Below, one piece after another: positions 6,636 to 11,470 of a stretch of DNA of 11,470 bases. Numbering within the stretch: position 1 is the stretch's first letter; the number at the start of each line of letters is the position of its first letter. Source of the stretch: Bdellovibrionales bacterium (GTDB taxonomy: Bacteria; Bdellovibrionota; Bdellovibrionia; Bdellovibrionales; UBA1609). A program made the position numbers and the translations under genes. The stretch is taken from contig JAGRAG010000013.1 in NCBI GenBank assembly GCA_020435025.1, positions 1 to 11,470 on the forward strand, given 5' to 3'. Under the pieces are notes generated by a model. That model saw nothing but the letters and a program-made list of their open reading frames with translations, had not been told where the DNA came from and did no database searches.

Positions 6636-6701
6636 ATGGGTAATCTATTTGGAATTTTAAGTCGCCAAGCTTTCAAAGATTTCGTTAAACTAAGATTATG
6701 A
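6636..6701 (+). CDS. Possible 21-residue peptide overlapping the ftsB start
   Basis: A 21-codon frame from ATG at 6636 ends at TGA 6699-6701, overlapping the ATG of the FtsB-like gene (ATGA at 6698-6701). The product (MGNLFGILSRQAF, then KDFVKLRL) would be a basic amphipathic helix. The ftsB start has little ribosome-binding sequence, so coupling through this frame is possible. The small frame itself has no strong ribosome-binding site. Chance remains the simplest explanation. Confidence 0.25.
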   Translation: MGNLFGILSRQAFKDFVKLRL

Positions 6702-7039
6702 AGTTCTCAAATGTTCATTGGTTATTTTGTGAAGTGCAAAAACTTCTCACCCGTCCAACGCGGGTGCTGGTTTTGTGTTTACTGATGGTTTTTGTCAGTT
6801 TGGTCTGGGAAGGGTCTTTTTGGCAGCTCTGGAATTTAAAACGAGAATCGGCTCGTTTGCAAAATAAGATGAGTGAAGTCGCAAAACTGTCTCAGCAGCT
6901 GAATATGAAAATAGAAAAGGCCTCTGATCTTACCTATATAGATCAGCAAGCTCGTGACCGTTTTGATCTTGTGGGGAAAGATGACCTCATTTTTATCTTT
7001 TCCGATCAGCGCGACTCGAATGATGCGTCACAGCATTAA
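6698..7039 (+). CDS. ftsB: FtsB/DivIC-family septum formation initiator
   Basis: 113 residues with the layout of a bitopic division protein: a short cytoplasmic N-terminus, one membrane segment (about 22-37), a coiled coil (about 44-74) and a C-terminal segment, LTYIDQQARDRFDLVGKDD (78-96), matching the family pattern around an Ala-Arg and a following Asp/Glu pair before a short hydrophobic strand. FtsB works with FtsL and FtsQ in the periplasm to activate septal peptidoglycan synthesis. Its position directly after eno supports the call, since eno-ftsB is a widespread arrangement. The ATG at 6698 has a poor ribosome-binding site. The tail after residue 101 is polar and not conserved-looking. 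The symbol is given by family and context; DivIC-type naming is equally possible. Confidence 0.82.
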   Translation: MKFSNVHWLFCEVQKLLTRPTRVLVLCLLMVFVSLVWEGSFWQLWNLKRESARLQNKMSEVAKLSQQLNMKIEKASDLTYIDQQARDRFDLVGKDDLIFIFSDQRDSNDASQH

Positions 7040-7135
7040 CGCGAAATTAAAATTCTTCATATAGAGCTAACCCCTTGACATACGGTCAGTTTTCCTAGAA
7101 GAGCTAAGGGTTGTTCGAGGGATCTTCACGCAGAC

Positions 7136-7178
7136 TTGACCCACTTTTATAAAATCCTACTATAAATATAGAAGGAGG
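7136..7178 (+). promoter_or_regulatory. Promoter and strong ribosome-binding site of the cold-shock gene
   Basis: TTGACC (7136-7141) and TACTAT (7158-7163), spaced 16 bases, form a plausible sigma-70-type promoter. TATAAA at 7161 is an alternative -10 with a long 19-base spacer. AAGGAGG (7172-7178) lies 4 bases before the ATG. If this promoter is used, the 5' leader is very short, unlike the long cold-responsive leaders of enteric cspA. A perfect TTGACA also occurs at 7075-7080, but no good -10 was found 16-18 bases downstream. Confidence 0.45.
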
Positions 7179-7182
7179 CCTT

Positions 7183-7392
7183 ATGGATGTAGGTCGAGTA
7201 AAGTGGTTTAGTGAATCGCAAGGATACGGATTTATCGAACACATTGATGGTCGCGAAGTGTATTTCCATTATACGGCGGTCGTCAAAAATCGATATCAGC
7301 CTCGGTTAACAGATGGTGTGGAAGTGGAATTTGATCTACTCACAACAACATCCGGGTACGAAGCTTCAAATGTAAGGGTTTTTGAGCGATGA
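7183..7392 (+). CDS. Cold-shock domain protein (CspA family)
   Basis: 69 residues, one cold-shock domain and nothing else. The opening VGRVKWFSESQGYGFIEH carries the KWF start and RNP1-like GYGFI (14-18). VYFHYTAV (26-33) is the RNP2 motif, with Tyr where Val or Phe is common. These aromatic residues bind single-stranded RNA and DNA; family members act as RNA chaperones or antiterminators. Length fits CspA (about 65-70). The stop codon overlaps the start of the helix-turn-helix gene (ATGA at 7389-7392), so the pair is surely cotranscribed and probably translationally coupled. Whether it is cold-induced or constitutive cannot be told. Confidence 0.93.
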   Translation: MDVGRVKWFSESQGYGFIEHIDGREVYFHYTAVVKNRYQPRLTDGVEVEFDLLTTTSGYEASNVRVFER

Positions 7393-7688
7393 ATAAACAA
7401 AAAGTCGTTTGGGTTGGTCAAGACGTTACAAATCTCCGATTGCGATTGGGGATGACCGTCAGTGATTTGGCTCGTCGATTGAGTTGCTCCGTGGACGAGG
7501 TTCGCACCTGGAGATCGGAAACAGTCGTCGATTCCATTCACTACAACCAACTGCAAGGACTTCTTCACATTGCAGAAGGAAATGCTGTGGCGATGTCTCA
7601 TCGCCCGCTAGCAGATTCTGTAATGTCTTCGAATGGTTTGAATCAGATTACGGAAGACGAACTTTCGGATTTGATGGAGGGCCAATAG
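7389..7688 (+). CDS. Small helix-turn-helix protein coupled to the cold-shock gene
   Basis: 99 residues. Residues about 12-62 look like an XRE/Cro-type helix-turn-helix domain: TVSDLARRLSCSVDEVRTWR (23-42) gives the two DNA-binding helices, with the conserved small residue in the turn. The C-terminal third is polar and ends in the acidic ITEDELSDLMEGQ. No enzymatic domain or partner toxin is visible, so a toxin-antitoxin role is not supported. The ATGA overlap with the cold-shock gene suggests the two products act in one pathway, for instance transcriptional plus RNA-level control; that is inference. Its target is unknown, and the hairpin-rich stretch downstream or the promoter upstream of the operon are natural candidates. 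Confidence 0.75.
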   Translation: MNKQKVVWVGQDVTNLRLRLGMTVSDLARRLSCSVDEVRTWRSETVVDSIHYNQLQGLLHIAEGNAVAMSHRPLADSVMSSNGLNQITEDELSDLMEGQ

Positions 7689-7806
7689 AGGCGGGAGACT
7701 TTGATTTCTCTTTGAGAAATCATAGAAAACCGAAGGCCAGTGGTAGGCTTTTTCTTTCTTATATAAAGAAAGGAAGGAGTCTTTTATTCTTTTTAATCAG
7801 CATTCT

Positions 7807-7824
7807 TCCGCAATTAAAGGGTGC
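7807..7824 (+). repeat. Single copy of the dispersed repeat core
   Basis: TCCGCAATTAAAGGGTGC is identical over 18 bases to 3611-3628 and to the complement of 3399-3416. Flanking bases differ (GCAGTTCG here against GCCGTTTT there). It sits in the loop of the 7791-7844 hairpin. Confidence 0.9.
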
Positions 7825-7867
7825 AGTTCGAAAGCTGATTAAAAGGAAGGGAAATCCTCAAAGGAGG

Positions 7868-7918
7868 ATGGTATTGCTGTGTCATTTCCAGTTCTTCATG
7901 TTTTTTAGCGCCTTTTAG
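7868..7918 (+). CDS. Possible 14-16 residue hydrophobic peptide ahead of polA
   Basis: AAAGGAGG (7860-7867) is the best ribosome-binding sequence near polA. The only frames behind it are a 16-codon frame from ATG 7868 (too close to the site) or its in-frame TTG at 7874, both ending at TAG 7916-7918. The product is strongly hydrophobic (CHFQFFMFFSAF). The stop is 15 bases before the polA ATG, which has only a weak site, so reinitiation is conceivable. Very uncertain. Confidence 0.2.
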   Translation: MVLLCHFQFFMFFSAF

Positions 7919-7933
7919 GGTTAAAACGGCCTC

Positions 7934-10501
7934 ATGAAAAAGCTATATCTAGTTGATGTCAGCTCCATGTTTTTTAGAGCTTTTTTCGCGGTCCCTCGGC
8001 TTTCCACGAAATCAGGTTTGCCGACCAACGCCCTAGTTGGTTTTTTAAATATGACCGTTAAACTCCTAAAAGAAGAAAAGCCAGACTTCATGGTTTACTG
8101 TATGGATCGAAAAGAGCCATCTTTTAGAAAAGATCTATTTACCGATTACAAAGCCAATCGCACGGAAATGCCTGAAGATCTTGTTCCTCAACTTCCTTAC
8201 ATTAGCAAAATTACGGAAAGTCTGGGGATTCCCCACTTAGATAAGTTAGGATTTGAAGCTGACGACGTTATTGGTAGTTTGACACGAATGGGACGGGAAG
8301 CTGGACTGGAGGTCGTCATTGTCAGTGGTGACAAAGACTTCGCACAGCTTGTAGGTCCGCATGTTTCTATTCTTGATACTATGAAAAATGTCATTTACGA
8401 CTCTCAAGGCGTTGTCGAGAAGTGGGGCATTCACCCCGAACAAATGATTGATTACTTAGCGCTCGTGGGAGATTCAAGTGACAACATTCCTGGCGTGAAA
8501 GGTGTTGGTCCTAAGGGCGCACAAAAGTTATTGGCAGAATTTAAAACTTTAGATGGAATCTATGAAAACATAGAAAAGATCTCTGGAAAGTCCTTGAAAA
8601 GCAAGTTGGAAACCGACAGAAAAAATGCCTATCTTGCAAAAAAGCTGGTGACGATTGTCCAAGATATTGACTTTGAAGTAGGTCTGGACGCACTTCAATT
8701 ACAACCGGTCCATCAGCCGCAATTGGAAGAGTTATTGGTGGAACTAGAGTTTGAGCGTTTTCTTAAGAAATTAACTGGTAACGGTGTTTCTGAAAAGAGA
8801 GTTTCTACGTCGGATTCTCATGACGGACCGAAAGTTACGAAGGATATTGTCGACGCCGTAGAAGTCGGGACTACCATTACATCGTGGCCCGAAGAAAGAT
8901 GGAGTTTGAGCCAGTTAGAAGAAAGGGTTTCTGAGGAAGATGAGATAACGGGTCTTTTGAATTCACGAGGTTTTTGTATTGGCTGGAACAACAAAGCAAT
9001 TGTTGTAGATGCCGACCGATCTGAGATCGGAAGAGTCTTGGGAGATAAAAGCTTAAATTGGCGAGGCTTTGATTTAAAAAATATTTGGCATTCTTTGCAG
9101 CTCGAGAGGCCAGGACATCCTGTCTGGGATTCTATGGTGGCTGCATACATTATTCGAGCCGGTAATATTGAGGATTCAAGCAAAGTCACCTCTGAGTATC
9201 TTCACAGAGAGGTTCCGGAGTTGGCGAGCCCAGGAATGCTTCTGGCACTGGATGCTAACTTACAAAAATCCCTACAAAAGAATTTACAAAGAGTGAAGGG
9301 AGAGAAAATTTTTAAAGAATTGGAGCTTCCTCTCATACCCGTGCTTTTTAAAATGGAAAACCGGGGAATTTTGCTCGACCAAGAGGATTTGCATCAGCAA
9401 TCGGAGCAGTTGGCAAAGGATATTGAAAGTCTTGAAGAATCCATCCAGGAAAAAGCGGGAGAGTCCTTTAATGTTGCGAGCACCAAGCAATTAGCGACCA
9501 TCTTGTTTGATAAACTAGGATTACCGGTGGGCAAGAAAACCAAAACGGGTTACTCAACAAGTAGCGATGTTCTTGTTAAACTGCAGGATGAGTATCCGAT
9601 TTGTCGAGAGATACTGGAGTTTCGTGAGCTATCTAAATTAAAATCTACTTATGTGGATGCACTTCCAAAGCTAGTCGACGCAAATGGTGTGATTCACACT
9701 CAGCTTCGCCAATGCTCGACAGCGACCGGAAGACTCTCTAGCGTGAATCCCAATCTACAAAACATTCCGATTCGAACTGAGAGAGGCCGCTATGTTCGTC
9801 GGGCATTTGTCGCAAGACCAGGACAAAGCTTACTTTCCGTTGACTATAGCCAAATTGAACTTCGTGTCCTTGCGGACATCACTCAAGATCCAGGCCTTCT
9901 GAATGCGTTTGAAAATGATCTAGACATTCATTCGGCAACGGCTTCTGAGATTTTCGATGTTCCTATTGAAGAAATGACGAGCGAGTTGCGTCGAAAAGCC
10001 AAAGCTGTCAATTTTGGAATTGCCTACGGACAAGGAGCTTTTGGGTTATCAGAGGCTTTGGGAATTGGGCGGGGAGAAGCCTCGGAGATTATTGATCGAT
10101 ACTTTAAGCGTTTTAAAAAAGTAGAACAATACATGCATGAAACCATTGAAAGAGCTAAGAAAGATGGGTTTGTGGAGACAAAATTAGGGCGCAGAAGGTA
10201 CATTGATGAATTGAAATCTTCGAATGGAAATATACGTAAATTTGGAGAACGAGCGGCTATCAATGCTCCTATTCAAGGGGCCGCCAGCGATATCGTGAAA
10301 AAAGCGATGATTGATGTCGATCAATCCATTTCTCAACCGATGCTTTTACAGGTTCACGATGAATTGCTGATTGAATGCCCCAAAGATGAAGTCGAGCCCG
10401 TTGCACAAGAAGTCAAAGCCGTTATGGAAGGAGCCGTCAATATGTCAGTTCCTTTAAAGGTCAATATTGCTTGGGGAGACAACTGGGAAGAAGCCCACTA
10501 G
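7934..10501 (+). CDS. polA: DNA polymerase I
   Basis: 855 residues in the usual three-part order. The 5'-3' exonuclease (1-290) shows LYLVDVSSMFFRAFFA, FEADDVIG (107-114), SGDKD (131-135) and a helix-hairpin-helix region, GDSSDNIPGVKGVGPKGA (179-196). The 3'-5' exonuclease region (about 315-465) is degenerate: the first Asp-x-Glu motif is absent around 336-345, although Asp380 and Asp440 may keep two of the four metal ligands. Proofreading is probably lost, as in several other bacterial Pol I proteins. The polymerase has motif A with Asp637-Tyr638, motif B RRKAKAVNFGIAYG (686-699; Lys690, Phe694, Tyr698) and motif C HDE (808-810). It fills gaps, removes primers and serves in repair. The start at 7934 gives the canonical N-terminus, but the ribosome-binding site is weak. 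Confidence 0.98.
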   Translation: MKKLYLVDVSSMFFRAFFAVPRLSTKSGLPTNALVGFLNMTVKLLKEEKPDFMVYCMDRKEPSFRKDLFTDYKANRTEMPEDLVPQLPYISKITESLGIPHLDKLGFEADDVIGSLTRMGREAGLEVVIVSGDKDFAQLVGPHVSILDTMKNVIYDSQGVVEKWGIHPEQMIDYLALVGDSSDNIPGVKGVGPKGAQKLLAEFKTLDGIYENIEKISGKSLKSKLETDRKNAYLAKKLVTIVQDIDFEVGLDALQLQPVHQPQLEELLVELEFERFLKKLTGNGVSEKRVSTSDSHDGPKVTKDIVDAVEVGTTITSWPEERWSLSQLEERVSEEDEITGLLNSRGFCIGWNNKAIVVDADRSEIGRVLGDKSLNWRGFDLKNIWHSLQLERPGHPVWDSMVAAYIIRAGNIEDSSKVTSEYLHREVPELASPGMLLALDANLQKSLQKNLQRVKGEKIFKELELPLIPVLFKMENRGILLDQEDLHQQSEQLAKDIESLEESIQEKAGESFNVASTKQLATILFDKLGLPVGKKTKTGYSTSSDVLVKLQDEYPICREILEFRELSKLKSTYVDALPKLVDANGVIHTQLRQCSTATGRLSSVNPNLQNIPIRTERGRYVRRAFVARPGQSLLSVDYSQIELRVLADITQDPGLLNAFENDLDIHSATASEIFDVPIEEMTSELRRKAKAVNFGIAYGQGAFGLSEALGIGRGEASEIIDRYFKRFKKVEQYMHETIERAKKDGFVETKLGRRRYIDELKSSNGNIRKFGERAAINAPIQGAASDIVKKAMIDVDQSISQPMLLQVHDELLIECPKDEVEPVAQEVKAVMEGAVNMSVPLKVNIAWGDNWEEAH

Positions 10502-10526
10502 AGTTTATAAATAAGAGCTCTATTTT
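10499..10526 (+). terminator. Weak terminator between convergent polA and lipoprotein gene
   Basis: TAGAG (10499-10503) pairs with CTCTA (10518-10522), followed by TTTT. The stem is only 5 bp with a 14-base loop. The 39-base gap between convergent genes makes some terminator here likely, but this one is weak. Confidence 0.3.
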
Positions 10527-10540
10527 AGTTGTAAAAATGA

Positions 10541-11185
10541 TCACTCTCTGTCCCAGCCGGCGACGCGTCCAAACTCAAAGTAGATGACACGATTTTCGTT
10601 TTCAAATCCTTCATTGGAAGAAACAAGGCGCTTATAGAGCCATCTTTCATTTTCATACATGGGATTGCCGGAAACTTCAACGAGATCGGGTTCTCCCCAA
10701 CTCTCGACGACGGCTTTCTTATTCATTCCTAAAACGACGTCTTTATTTTCGATAGCCTTCGAAACCAATGGATTATGATTGGTACTTTTTTCTATGAACC
10801 CTTGGCTGGTTGCCCAACGCTGACGTCCTTCATAGGTTGGGATTTGTAAGAAGTTAATCTTATCTTGGGTCGAAGGTAAGAAGGGTTTGAAGGAGTAATA
10901 CTGTCCCTTTTCTTTCTCTGATCTTATAGACTGTTCAAGACGAGTGAGTTTCATTTGCATAAAAAGCCGCTCGCTTTCGCTCTCGTTGAGAATTTTAGAG
11001 TTGGAAAGCCCGAGATTTTGACGAGCTTTACCGGCATCGTACGACTCTCTTTCTTGGTAGAATTCATCTAGTGAGCTTGACCTTTGTCCGTAATTGTCTG
11101 AATAGCCACTGGCTCGACTTCTGGTTAGAGTGCTACAGTTAGCCAGCGTAAGAACAAAGCCAATTAATAAAATTCCCATTTTCAT
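10541..11185 (-). CDS. Lipoprotein with a BamE/SmpA-like C-terminal segment
   Basis: 214 residues. The N-terminus is a signal-II peptide: a short basic start, a hydrophobic run and Cys17 in LANC, with Asn at -1 instead of the usual Gly or Ala. The mature protein would be lipid-anchored, in the outer or inner membrane. The middle (about 35-140) is polar and helical, with no match recognised. Residues 151-184 read VLGMNKKAVVESWGEPDLV and later RWLYKR, the pattern of SmpA/OmlA (BamE-like) domains: a GM start, a helix, G-x-P, then an aromatic strand. The protein ends IYFEFGRVAGWDRE. The start at 11185 is chosen because AGAGGAG lies 6 bases before the ATG. A longer in-frame version from 11338 would add a non-signal stretch and overlap the divergent gene. 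Function beyond envelope placement is not established. Confidence 0.8.
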   Translation of the reverse strand: MKMGILLIGFVLTLANCSTLTRSRASGYSDNYGQRSSSLDEFYQERESYDAGKARQNLGLSNSKILNESESERLFMQMKLTRLEQSIRSEKEKGQYYSFKPFLPSTQDKINFLQIPTYEGRQRWATSQGFIEKSTNHNPLVSKAIENKDVVLGMNKKAVVESWGEPDLVEVSGNPMYENERWLYKRLVSSNEGFENENRVIYFEFGRVAGWDRE

Positions 11186-11266
11186 ATGATTCTCCTCTAA
11201 CTTTGTATCGGATCGAAACAAAATTTTTTGAGACAAGAAGTATAAAAATTTGTCATAATAAAGCTG
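11186..11266. promoter_or_regulatory. Divergent control region between lipoprotein gene and acidic protein gene
   Basis: An AT-rich 81-base gap between divergent starts must hold both promoters. On the plus strand CATAAT (11254-11259) is a fair -10, with TTGAGA (11228-11233) upstream but 20 bases away. If used, transcription would begin at or next to the ATG at 11267. On the minus strand the ribosome-binding site AGAGGAG is clear, but no good hexamer pair was found. Confidence 0.35.
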
Positions 11267-11470
11267 ATGAGCGAAGAATCTGATGACATTAAGAAAAGTG
11301 AAGTAGAGTCGGTGAGTGTATCGCCAGACGTTAGTCAAGAAGATGAGTCTGAGGATGATGCGTTATTTTCTTTAGATGATATTGATGAATTGCTTGGCGA
11401 TGAGGATGAAGCGGATTCTACAAAAGAAGATTTAGCAACTCTTGAAGAGACGAAACAAGAAGACTCCCAG
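11267..11470 (+). CDS. Acidic protein of unknown function, N-terminal part (cut by window end)
   Basis: 68 codons from ATG 11267, open at the right edge. The visible part is extremely rich in Asp, Glu and Ser and looks disordered. It contains FSLDDIDELLGDEDE (43-57), a short amphipathic pattern similar to the EIDALL-type motif at the N-termini of flagellar FliM and related proteins. That similarity is short and may be coincidental. There is no signal peptide or membrane segment so far. The upstream frame closes at 11243 with no other usual start, so 11267 is the likely start despite the lack of a ribosome-binding site. The rest of the gene is needed to name it. Confidence 0.6.
   Translation, partial: MSEESDDIKKSEVESVSVSPDVSQEDESEDDALFSLDDIDELLGDEDEADSTKEDLATLEETKQEDSQ

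Larger units (their letters stand above)
7689..7933 (+). other. Hairpin-rich intergenic stretch before polA
   Basis: Three separate hairpins can be drawn. GATTTCTC (7703-7710) pairs with GAGAAATC (7714-7721) across a TTT loop. CTTTCTT (7754-7760) pairs with AAGAAAG (7766-7772). TTTTAATCAGC (7791-7801) pairs with GCTGATTAAAA (7834-7844) and can be extended outward by four more pairs. The last one encloses a copy of the dispersed repeat core. A strong ribosome-binding sequence, AAAGGAGG (7860-7867), is followed only by a tiny frame. None of the hairpins has a proper T run, so terminator function is uncertain. The polA promoter must lie in or before this region, but no clear hexamer pair was identified. 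Confidence 0.55.

Noticed and set aside
7075..7103. Promoter based on the perfect TTGACA at 7075
   Set aside because: No acceptable -10 hexamer stands 16-18 bases downstream. The TTGACC at 7136 fits the cold-shock gene better.
3389..7824. CRISPR array
   Set aside because: The repeats are few, in both orientations, irregularly spaced and not separated by uniform spacers.
7484..7918. 144-codon plus-strand frame across the end of the HTH gene and the gap before polA
   Set aside because: It overlaps the HTH gene in another frame, then runs through hairpins and a repeat copy. The product is low-complexity with no recognisable domain.
8818..9189. 123-codon minus-strand frame inside polA
   Set aside because: Antisense shadow over the degenerate exonuclease region, with no recognisable features.
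11186..11338. Longer start for the lipoprotein gene at 11338 (minus strand)
   Set aside because: It would bury the signal-II peptide 51 residues inside, and it overlaps the divergent gene. The internal ATG at 11185 has an excellent ribosome-binding site.

Overview
The window reads as chromosomal DNA of a Gram-negative bacterium. It is somewhat AT-rich and carries housekeeping genes (enolase, an FtsB/DivIC-type division protein, DNA polymerase I), plus a signal-II lipoprotein with a BamE-like C-terminal segment. Gene content and style are compatible with Bdellovibrionota or another deltaproteobacterium-like lineage, but that placement is inference and no phylogenetic marker was compared. No rRNA, tRNA, transposase, integrase or CRISPR array was seen.

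Left part (1-3367): a long leader full of inverted repeats (34-216) precedes a 34-codon gene (215-319). Its product ends in a near-consensus double-glycine leader followed by only five residues (LARRC). A strong intrinsic terminator (328-350) follows directly. Next come an ABC-F ATPase (364-2046) and, overlapping it by 11 bases, an ABC-type ATPase fused to an acetyltransferase-like domain (2036-3367, resembling COG2401). Either the peptide is a regulatory leader for ABC-F attenuation, or the cluster is an undescribed small-peptide system. This is the most unusual part of the window.

Middle (3368-7039): a 250-base element with two 84-base arms in inverted orientation and one mismatch sits between the ABC/GNAT gene and a degenerate histidine-kinase-like gene (3744-5246, TTG start). 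That gene lies 4 bases upstream of eno (5251-6519), so the two are probably cotranscribed. An ftsB-like gene (6698-7039) follows, in the familiar eno-ftsB order. An 18-base core (TCCGCAATTAAAGGGTGC) is present in both arms of the large element and again at 7807-7824. A 14-base version forms a hairpin just after eno. This defines a dispersed repeat family with copies at three intergenic loci.

Right part (7040-11470): a promoter with a very good ribosome-binding site drives a cold-shock protein gene whose stop overlaps (ATGA) the start of a small helix-turn-helix gene. A 245-base stretch crowded with hairpins and carrying a repeat copy separates this pair from polA (7934-10501). polA converges on a minus-strand lipoprotein gene (10541-11185). 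A divergent acidic protein gene starts at 11267 and is cut by the window end.
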